Assembly: GCA_963558965.1 (NCBI GenBank)
Contig: CAUWIT010000022.1
Coordinates: forward strand, 1 to 19,394
Reading direction: 5' to 3'
Source of the DNA: Gallibacter sp963558965
GTDB lineage: Bacteria; Bacillota; Clostridia; Peptostreptococcales; Anaerovoracaceae
DNA length: 19,394 bases
This document shows, piece by piece, positions 14,296 to 19,394 of this stretch. Below the pieces are notes generated by a model. It was not told the DNA's origin and did not search any database. It was given only the letters and a program-made list of their open reading frames with translations. Both the position numbers and the translations under genes were made by a program. Numbering within the stretch: the first letter of the stretch is position 1; each line of letters begins with the position of its first letter.

Positions 14296-15180
14296 ATGTT
14301 GGACTTTAGAATTGAAACATTTTTAAATGCTTGTAAAACATTGAATTTTACTAAAACCGCTGAGGAGCTTTGTATAACTCAACCGGCAGTTTCTCAGCAC
14401 ATTAAGTTTATTGAAAATTACTACAATGTTAAGCTGTTTTACAACAAGGGTAAAAAAACGTTTTTAACAAAAGAAGGGTCATTCCTGCAAAATGCTCTTA
14501 CAACTATGTCTCTGGATTTGGAGCATCTTAGAACTGAGCTTAAAAAACATGATGAGAGAAATAGGTTGCTTAAATTTGGGGTAACTTTGACGGTTGGAGA
14601 GTATATAATCCCGGGGCCCCTGGCGAAATTTTTGAAAAACAATAAGGATAAACAGCTAAAAATGAAGGTTTCTAATACTTTTAATCTTTTGGAGGATTTA
14701 AATAAGGGAGCTATTGATTTTGCTATTGTGGAGGGGTACTTCCCGCAAAACGAGTACGATTATTTGATTTTTAGTCATGAAAAATACATAGGTGCTTGTG
14801 CCACAGATTCAAAATATGCCCATGGGAACTTCACTATTGATGAATTGTTTGAAACCACTGTAATAACTAGGGAGCCTGGCTCTGGCACTAGAGAAATTTT
14901 ACAGCGTTCTTTGGAAGATAGAAATTTTACAATCAACGATTTTGCCGATGTTATGGAGATAAGCAACTTAAATGCCATAAAAAAATTGGTCAAAGCTGAT
15001 TTGGGTATAACATTTATGTATCAGGCTGCCTTAGAAGAAGCTATCGAAAAAAAGGAACTTTGCAAAATTGAAATTTCCGATTTTTATATTTCCCACAATA
15101 TCACTTTTATATGGCGTAAAAATAGCCTTTTTGCTGAGGAGTATCACAATATATTTAATCAGCTAAAAAGTTTTGCATAA
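14296..15180 (+). CDS. LysR-type transcriptional regulator
   Basis: A 294-aa LysR-family regulator. The N-terminal winged helix-turn-helix is clear: ETFLNACKTLNFTKTAEEL, then ITQPAVSQHIKFIENYYNVK covering the recognition helix, then LFYNKGKKTFLTKEG for the wing. A linker helix around residues 65-88 joins it to a two-lobed type-2 periplasmic-binding-like effector domain (about 92-290), with the usual strands LKFGVTLTVGEYIIPGPL and DFAIVEGYF. The ribosome site is GGAGATG. It is divergent from the YeiH-family transporter and very probably controls it, as in CysL/YeiE-like regulators. The effector is unknown. A short GC-rich CCCGGGGCCCC stretch near 14610 is unusual for this genome but keeps the frame. 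Confidence 0.93.
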   Translation: MLDFRIETFLNACKTLNFTKTAEELCITQPAVSQHIKFIENYYNVKLFYNKGKKTFLTKEGSFLQNALTTMSLDLEHLRTELKKHDERNRLLKFGVTLTVGEYIIPGPLAKFLKNNKDKQLKMKVSNTFNLLEDLNKGAIDFAIVEGYFPQNEYDYLIFSHEKYIGACATDSKYAHGNFTIDELFETTVITREPGSGTREILQRSLEDRNFTINDFADVMEISNLNAIKKLVKADLGITFMYQAALEEAIEKKELCKIEISDFYISHNITFIWRKNSLFAEEYHNIFNQLKSFA

Positions 15181-15181
15181 A

Positions 15182-15234
15182 AAAATAGGGTGCCACACCT
15201 ACAATCTTTTTCTGTTAGTGTGACATCCATTTTT
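15182..15234. terminator. Bidirectional terminator between the LysR gene and the six-gene operon
   Basis: AAAATAGGGTG/CATCCATTTTT and CACAC/GTGTG arms form a stem with one mismatch and a large loop, flanked by A and T runs. It lies between the convergent LysR gene (stop 15180) and the VWA gene (stop 15236). Confidence 0.75.
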
Positions 15235-15235
15235 C

Positions 15236-16429
15236 TTATCTTACTAGTAGTTTTTTTATACCCTCTTCAAGTCCTGCCAATGACAGCTCGAACATATCAA
15301 ACTCATCACACAAAACATTGATAGTATAAGAACCCCAAGCATAATTCCATTTTGATTTAGATATTGGATTTAACCAAATTTTTTTCTTGAATTTTCTATT
15401 TAATTTTCTAAGCCATTCAATCCCCGGCTCATTATTGTAAAGTCGCATATCATTGATGCCGCCAATGCTTAAAAGCTCATAAGGCGCCATTGCACCATCT
15501 CCTACAAAAATGACTTTGTATTCGCTGTCAAGCTTTTGCATAAGCCATTTAGTTTCTACCCAGTCACCATATTGGCATGTAGGATTTTTGTACAGATGAT
15601 CATATATGCAATTATGGAAATAATATACTTGCAAATCTTTAAAGTGATTTGATTTTCTAAGAGCCTGAAACAGTGTATTGCAAAGGTCGCTGTACCTCAT
15701 CATAGAACCATCGCTATCCATTAGCAGCAACACTTTTACAGTATTTTTTCTAGGCTTTTCGTAAACCAAAGATAAAAGACCTGCATTGTCCCCAGTTGCT
15801 TTTACAGTGCCTTCCACATCTAATTCGGTTTTTGCTCCATCTACCCTTGTAGAATACTGGCGCAATCTTCTAAAAGCCACCTGAAAATCTCTAGAGTCAA
15901 GCTCGTGATCTTCTCTAAAGTCGATAAATCTTCTTTCGCTGGCTACCTTAACTGCTGATTGATGACGGCTTTTGCCACCTATGCGGATGCCCTTAGGATT
16001 GTATCCGCCACGACCAAATGGTGATGTGCCACCTGTTCCAATCCATCTGTTGCCACCGTGATGTTCCTCATTTTGTTCTTCCAAGCGTTCTTGAAACATC
16101 TTCATAAGCTCAGCAATACTTAAATCGTCAAAATCTATATCAGGTATATCCTCTAATGCTCTTTCAAGCTCACCGTTTTCAAGCCACTGCCATACTTCCT
16201 CTGGTAAATCCTCAAACTCTTTTATATTTTTAAAATACAAAGCAAAGACTTTGTCCAGCGTATCGTAGTCAGCCTCGCTTTTTACAAGAATTGATCTACA
16301 TAAGTGATAAAAACCTGTAAGAGTAGAATTACCTAAATCCATCTCCAATGCCTGCATAAGAGTCATCCATTCCTGCATAGAAACTTTTAGACCGTATGAA
16401 CGCAACAAATTAAAAAATCCTAAAAACAT
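15236..16429 (-). CDS. CoxE-like VWA-domain protein, MoxR partner
   Basis: A 397-aa cytoplasmic protein of the VWA containing CoxE-like group. The N-terminal 120 residues are helical (FFNLLRSYGLKVSMQEWMTL and onwards) and acidic towards the end. A Gly-rich linker (GGNRWIGTGGTSPFGRGGYNP) follows, then a basic segment and the VWA fold from about 225. The metal-site motif is MDSDGSM, with Asp238, Asp240 and Ser242. The third position is Asp rather than the Ser of the canonical DxSxS motif; related CoxE-like proteins also vary here. Its start overlaps the end of the MoxR ATPase gene by 10 bp, indicating translational coupling. MoxR/VWA pairs are known as chaperone-like modules that activate or insert cofactors into target proteins; the target here is unknown. 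Last gene of the operon. Confidence 0.88.
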   Translation of the reverse strand: MFLGFFNLLRSYGLKVSMQEWMTLMQALEMDLGNSTLTGFYHLCRSILVKSEADYDTLDKVFALYFKNIKEFEDLPEEVWQWLENGELERALEDIPDIDFDDLSIAELMKMFQERLEEQNEEHHGGNRWIGTGGTSPFGRGGYNPKGIRIGGKSRHQSAVKVASERRFIDFREDHELDSRDFQVAFRRLRQYSTRVDGAKTELDVEGTVKATGDNAGLLSLVYEKPRKNTVKVLLLMDSDGSMMRYSDLCNTLFQALRKSNHFKDLQVYYFHNCIYDHLYKNPTCQYGDWVETKWLMQKLDSEYKVIFVGDGAMAPYELLSIGGINDMRLYNNEPGIEWLRKLNRKFKKKIWLNPISKSKWNYAWGSYTINVLCDEFDMFELSLAGLEEGIKKLLVR

Positions 16430-17235
16430 CTTTTGCCACTTTCTGTTAACTCAATATCTTGGTTTTTCTTAAGCAAAACGCCAATAAATGGAATACGATG
16501 CTGTAAAACTTTTGGATCTATACCGCTAATCATAAGTGCCTGTATCCAGTCAAGTAGTTCAGACGTACTTGGTTTCTTTTGTAAATCTCTTACTTTTCTC
16601 AATTTGTAAAATGCCTCAGTTGCATTTTCACAAAGTTTTTTGTCGATATCCTTAAAATGAACTCTTATGATTTCTTCCATTTTGCCAATTGTAGGAAACT
16701 CAATATAGTGGAAAATACATCTTCTTAAAAATGCGTCAGGTAATTCTTTTTCGGCATTTGATGTAATTATAACTATAGGTCTATGTTTAGTTTTAATAGT
16801 TTCCTTAGTTTCATTTATGTAAAACTCCATTTTATCAAGCTCCCAAAGCAAGTCATTTGGAAACTCTAAGTCAGCTTTGTCGATTTCGTCAATTAGCAAA
16901 ACTACTTGTTTGTCTGATGAAAAAGCTTCGCCTAATTTACCAAGTTTAATATACTGCTTGATATCCGCTACATCACCTTCACCGAACTGAGAGTCATAAA
17001 GTCTCTGTACTGTGTCATATACATAAAGCCCTTCTTGCGCCTTAGTTGTAGACTTAATACTCCAAACCAATAGCTCCATATCTAGTGACTCTGCGATTGC
17101 TTCTGCAAGCATTGTCTTACCTGTGCCTGGCTCACCTTTAATCAATAATGGCTTTTCAAGTGCAATTGCAACATTTACTGCATTTTGCAGCTCTTCTGTT
17201 ACAACATATTTATCATTTCCTTCAAACTTCAACAT
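16420..17235 (-). CDS. MoxR-family AAA+ ATPase
   Basis: A 271-aa AAA+ ATPase of the MoxR branch. Walker A is GEPGTGKT (34-41), Walker B LLIDE (113-117), sensor 1 is Asn160 in ITSNAEKE, and the arginine pair RR171-172 in LPDAFLRRC matches the family's arginine finger region. The lid domain follows from about 190, with the TSELLDWIQAL motif. GGAG precedes the ATG 6 nt upstream. It lies 16 bp after the LysO-type gene and overlaps the VWA gene, its expected partner. Such hexameric ATPases work with VWA proteins to remodel or mature specific enzymes. No candidate metalloenzyme substrate is in the operon. Confidence 0.93.
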   Translation of the reverse strand: MLKFEGNDKYVVTEELQNAVNVAIALEKPLLIKGEPGTGKTMLAEAIAESLDMELLVWSIKSTTKAQEGLYVYDTVQRLYDSQFGEGDVADIKQYIKLGKLGEAFSSDKQVVLLIDEIDKADLEFPNDLLWELDKMEFYINETKETIKTKHRPIVIITSNAEKELPDAFLRRCIFHYIEFPTIGKMEEIIRVHFKDIDKKLCENATEAFYKLRKVRDLQKKPSTSELLDWIQALMISGIDPKVLQHRIPFIGVLLKKNQDIELTESGKRCF

Positions 17236-17251
17236 TTAAATTTCTCCTTTT

Positions 17252-17845
17252 TTATAAACCTAAAAACAACGGTACCAAAATCGGCACTGATGCGCTCAAT
17301 GTAATCCCAGCTATAAACGAATAAATCGCAACTTCCGCTGATGTTGATTTTTCAACGATTGGCAGGCATACATCCATAGCGGCAGCGCCAGGTAATGAAA
17401 TTGTTTCAATATGCCCAATATATTTTGCAACTATTGGAATAGTAATTATACCAAGTAGCTCTCTCATAACATTGTGTAAAAACGATACAGCTGATAATGA
17501 CGCACTGTACTGATCGATAAGAAGTGGTGCCAAAGAATACCAACCCATTCCTGAACCAACAGCTAAACTTTCGAATAAATTAATAGGCAGTATAAGGCTT
17601 GCAAATGCCGCTCCGCCTAAAGTTCCAACGATTGCCGCCACTGGAAACATCAAAATCCTCGCCCCAGCTTTTTTAATATTTTTTATAACAGTGCCCTGCA
17701 TCCCGATATCCATGCCCACAAAAAATAAAAGGCCGGACAGACCAACGATAATTATATACTCAGAAATCGGCAAAAAACTCTCTGGAAGTAAGAAATATCC
17801 TAAAAGTGCACCAATTCCAACCGAACCTACTACAATTTTAGTCAT
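17252..17845 (-). CDS. LysO-family lysine exporter, C-terminal half (DUF340)
   Basis: A 197-aa membrane protein corresponding to the C-terminal two thirds of LysO (YbjE, about 299 aa in E. coli), which exports L-lysine. It has about six hydrophobic segments, the family motif GLSGLLFFVGMDIGMQG near residues 34-50, and AVGSGMGWYSLAPLLIDQYSA near 95-115, which aligns with the conserved substrate-site region. Its ATG overlaps the stop of the preceding 100-aa gene by 8 bp (ATGACTAA) and has GGAG upstream, so translation is coupled. The two products together (297 aa) equal one full-length LysO. This two-gene form is, to my knowledge, common in Clostridia and not a frameshift artefact, because the start, ribosome site and overlap are well formed. 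Confidence 0.87.
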   Translation of the reverse strand: MTKIVVGSVGIGALLGYFLLPESFLPISEYIIIVGLSGLLFFVGMDIGMQGTVIKNIKKAGARILMFPVAAIVGTLGGAAFASLILPINLFESLAVGSGMGWYSLAPLLIDQYSASLSAVSFLHNVMRELLGIITIPIVAKYIGHIETISLPGAAAMDVCLPIVEKSTSAEVAIYSFIAGITLSASVPILVPLFLGL

Positions 17846-18140
17846 TTGTCTTAACTCCTTCCTTGTTGAACTTCATAAGTTTTCGTGCAATAAAAACTGC
17901 AATAACGCTTCCTGCCATACAACAGATTGTTATAACAAACGCTGATATGCCTATAGAACCAAGAGAAGACACTACATCTTTGTTAGCTCCAAGACGGCTT
18001 CCCATAGTTACCAATAAAACAATAAGCAACACTGTTTGGGCCTTACCCGTCCACGTAGCCTCTTTTCCACTTTTGCGAATCTTCGCGCCTATAAATCCAC
18101 CAACAATGCAAAAAAATATATAAAGCGCCAACAACTTCAT
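17838..18140 (-). CDS. LysO-family transporter, N-terminal half
   Basis: A 100-aa membrane protein with three hydrophobic segments (LLALYIFFCIVGGFIGAKI, TVLLIVLLVTMGSRLGAN and GISAFVITICCMAGSVIAVF), matching the N-terminal third of LysO. The GSRLGANKDVVSSLGSIG motif between helices 2 and 3 is typical of this domain. It ends in a basic stretch followed by the 8-bp overlap with the larger subunit gene, and presumably assembles with it to form the lysine exporter. It starts 10 bp after the DNA repair gene, inside the same operon. No lysine riboswitch precedes it. Confidence 0.85.
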   Translation of the reverse strand: MKLLALYIFFCIVGGFIGAKIRKSGKEATWTGKAQTVLLIVLLVTMGSRLGANKDVVSSLGSIGISAFVITICCMAGSVIAVFIARKLMKFNKEGVKTND

Positions 18141-18150
18141 ATTTCTTCAC

Positions 18151-18858
18151 CTATTCCTTTCTTTTAAATTGTAACAATAACGATTTTTTCTCCTTATTCA
18201 CCCTATTTGACTCTCTAATTTTTTGAATCGATTTGTTATGTGTAACAATATCAAGATTTGCTGATTTAATTAGCTCCATACTCTTGTTTTCATACTTTAC
18301 AAAAGCGACAGACACAGTCCAAGCCACCGCCATCATAGCGTAGTAATCATCGGTTTTCACCTCTGGCAATTTGGCCAAAACTTTATCGATATACTCGTCG
18401 TTTAAAAAATAGTCCATAGCCATAACCACGCCAAACCTTATGTAAAACTCCCTGCTATCATCTAAAAATTTTTGCAAGTAGCGCCATGTTTCCTCCTGGT
18501 ACTTATTGGCGATTTTCATTGACGAACAAATGCTGTCACAAACTGCCCAGTTATCGATGAATGGCACGTACTGTTCCATGCACTTTTGCCATGTGTCAAA
18601 ATCCATCTTCGTGTTGCCCGCCACCATGCCAGCTAGCATTTTCTCTTCATAGTAAAGATCATCTTTTGGCGTTTTTACCACCTCATCAAAGTACTCCAAG
18701 CCCCACTTGTTTGCAATTTCCTTTGATAATTTTCTAAGCCGAGGCAGTCTCACTCCCATAATCTTATTTTCGTCTATGTTTGGTATAAGTCCACTTTGGA
18801 ATGACTTATACTTTGTGTCCTGCATTTTCTTTAGTTTTAAGATTATTTCTTTTCGCAT
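18151..18858 (-). CDS. DNA alkylation repair protein (AlkD-like HEAT-repeat glycosylase)
   Basis: A 235-aa protein of the PF08713 DNA alkylation repair family, built of HEAT-like helical repeats that wrap DNA and remove alkylated bases (3-methyladenine and 7-methylguanine in characterised AlkD). Recognisable blocks are GVRLPRLRKLSKEIA (residues 36-50), YYEEKMLAGMVAG, FIDNWAVCDSICSSMK (about 99-114) and the VNKEKK tail. The Trp and Asp of NWAVCD correspond in position to the active-site Trp/Asp pair of AlkD; substrate range is inference. The ATG lies within the end of the small membrane protein gene (16-bp overlap), with only a weak ribosome site, so it probably depends on coupling. No SOS box is visible at the operon promoter. 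Confidence 0.9.
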   Translation of the reverse strand: MRKEIILKLKKMQDTKYKSFQSGLIPNIDENKIMGVRLPRLRKLSKEIANKWGLEYFDEVVKTPKDDLYYEEKMLAGMVAGNTKMDFDTWQKCMEQYVPFIDNWAVCDSICSSMKIANKYQEETWRYLQKFLDDSREFYIRFGVVMAMDYFLNDEYIDKVLAKLPEVKTDDYYAMMAVAWTVSVAFVKYENKSMELIKSANLDIVTHNKSIQKIRESNRVNKEKKSLLLQFKRKE

Positions 18859-19079
18859 TGTTTCGCTTTTTCTATTTTTTCTCTGATTTCCGCTCTTTTA
18901 GCTTTTTTTTCACGTCTGCTTTCTATAAAATTGCTTATTACAAAAACTCCTGTTATAACTAAGATACCTACAATCAAAATGGCTTTTACTACTGTTGAGT
19001 CGCCGCCTGTTCTTGAAAGAACTAGATTGACTATTACAAGTATCATTATAGCTACAAACAAAATGTAATCTTTTTTCAT
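18843..19079 (-). CDS. Small two-helix membrane protein of unknown function
   Basis: A 78-aa protein that I do not recognise. It has two hydrophobic segments (YILFVAIMILVIVNLVL at 5-21 and VVKAILIVGILVITGVFVI at 30-48) joined by a short polar turn. A highly charged Lys/Arg/Glu cytoplasmic tail of about 25 residues is probably helical (RREKKAKRAEIREKIEKAKQ). TAGGAG precedes the ATG. It is the first gene of the operon leading into the AlkD-like repair gene, LysO halves and MoxR/VWA pair. It may have no functional link beyond co-transcription. Confidence 0.75.
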   Translation of the reverse strand: MKKDYILFVAIMILVIVNLVLSRTGGDSTVVKAILIVGILVITGVFVISNFIESRREKKAKRAEIREKIEKAKQCEKK

Positions 19080-19111
19080 GTGTTTTTTCTCCTATCTTTT
19101 ACCGTCCTTGT

Positions 19112-19120
19112 ATTATATCA
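19112..19120 (-). promoter_or_regulatory. Extended -10 promoter of the six-gene operon
   Basis: On the minus strand TGATATAAT is a perfect extended -10 element (TGnTATAAT), about 33 bp upstream of the first ATG at 19079. No good -35 is seen, which is usual for extended -10 promoters. Confidence 0.6.
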
Positions 19121-19174
19121 CAGTCGTTAATTTTAATATATAACTTTATGGTAGTAAAATTTTATTTTTTGTAG

Positions 19175-19180
19175 TATAAT
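19175..19180 (+). promoter_or_regulatory. -10 box of the tRNA-Arg promoter
   Basis: TATAAT ends 11 bp before the mature tRNA 5' end. The -35 region is A/T-rich without a clear TTGACA. Confidence 0.45.
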
Positions 19181-19191
19181 TAATTTGTTGT

Positions 19192-19267
19192 GGGAGACTA
19201 GCTCAATGGATAGAGTCGCAGACTTCGAATCTGTCGGTTGGGGGTTCGAATCCCTCGTCTCTCACCA
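19192..19267 (+). tRNA. tRNA-Arg, anticodon TCG
   Basis: A 76-nt cloverleaf. The acceptor stem GGGAGAC/GTCTCTC has one G-T pair, discriminator A and an encoded CCA. The D arm is GCTC/GAGT, with one G-T pair, and an AATGGATA loop. The anticodon stem GCAGA/TCTGT encloses the loop CTTCGAA, so positions 34-36 are TCG. The T arm GGGGG/CCCTC encloses TTCGAAT. It decodes CGA and, by wobble, other CGN arginine codons. Confidence 0.96.
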
Positions 19268-19281
19268 TTATAATTAACCTT

Positions 19282-19317
19282 GAAAAACCGCTATTTTTCA
19301 ATATGTAGCGGTTTTTC
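19282..19317. terminator. Terminator after tRNA-Arg, bidirectional
   Basis: A 12-bp perfect stem GAAAAACCGCTA/TAGCGGTTTTTC with a 12-nt loop, T5 on the plus side and matching A5 at the start. It can also end a minus-strand transcript arriving from the right. Confidence 0.85.
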
Positions 19318-19339
19318 TATTGCTTGATTTTTTATTCTT

Positions 19340-19394
19340 TTATTTTATCTTCGCCATAAGTCCGTTAAATTTTTCGTAGTTTACTTTTACTCCA
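19340..19394 (-). CDS. Possible 3' end of a minus-strand gene (partial)
   Basis: On the minus strand, reading from the window edge, 17 codons are open (GVKVNYEKFNGLMAKIK) and end in TAA at 19340-19342, 22 bp before a bidirectional hairpin. The composition is protein-like and the terminator is well placed, but the stretch is too short to identify or to be sure it is coding. Confidence 0.35.
   Translation of the reverse strand, partial: GVKVNYEKFNGLMAKIK

Noticed and set aside
15236..17235. MoxR/VWA pair as part of an anti-phage system
   Set aside because: Some defence systems use MoxR/VWA proteins, but here they lie in an ordinary operon with LysO and a repair gene, with no effector, nuclease or protease partner.
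19080..19111. Lysine riboswitch leader for the LysO operon
   Set aside because: The leader from the extended -10 to the first ATG is only about 30 nt, far too short for a lysine riboswitch.

Overview
The window is low-GC DNA with strong AGGAGG-type ribosome binding sites, A/T-rich intergenic gaps and compact minus-strand operons. A two-iron desulfoferrodoxin (superoxide reductase), a Gram-positive LexA with a CGAAC-type SOS box, an Ala/Gly:cation symporter, a split LysO exporter and a sortase-type cell-wall protein together point to an anaerobic, Gram-positive Clostridia-like Bacillota. I cannot name the genus from sequence alone.

Layout. 1-1950: a cytoplasmic Mbeg1-like alpha/beta hydrolase (minus) diverges from a hemolysin III/TrhA-type seven-helix membrane protein (plus). 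1948-3343: a block bounded by two identical 27-bp copies of a terminator-like hairpin. It holds a small membrane protein, a secreted protein with a Gly/Ala-rich hydrophobic core, and a decayed XRE-type regulator cut off at the right-hand repeat; it looks like an accessory insertion. 3364-4782: AGCS amino-acid:cation symporter. 5064-11402: one very large MSCRAMM/pilin-like surface adhesin (about 2112 aa if continuous), with signal peptide, two beta-type adhesin regions, a helical insert, ten SpaA/Cna-B modules, a Pro/Thr/Asp stalk and a sorting signal. Here it is split into a 206-aa and an 1876-aa reading frame by two compensating one-base frame changes. 11403-11871: its upstream region, with a promoter, a dyad and a C7 tract. 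11872-13126: desulfoferrodoxin (minus) divergent from lexA (plus). 13186-15180: YeiH-family transporter (minus) divergent from a LysR regulator (plus), a classic regulator/target pair. 15236-19079: a tight six-gene minus-strand operon (small membrane protein, AlkD-like HEAT-repeat DNA repair protein, two halves of a LysO exporter, MoxR AAA+ ATPase, CoxE-like VWA protein) with overlaps or gaps of at most 16 bp. 19192-19267: tRNA-Arg(TCG) with encoded CCA, followed by a terminator and perhaps the 3' end of another minus-strand gene.

Most genes are housekeeping or stress functions. The parts that deserve attention are the adhesin (reading-frame breaks, homopolymer tracts, helical insert, unusual sorting motif) and the repeat-bounded block at 1948-3343, which could be a secreted antimicrobial/immunity pair. 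I found no CRISPR array, transposase, integrase or recognised anti-phage system.
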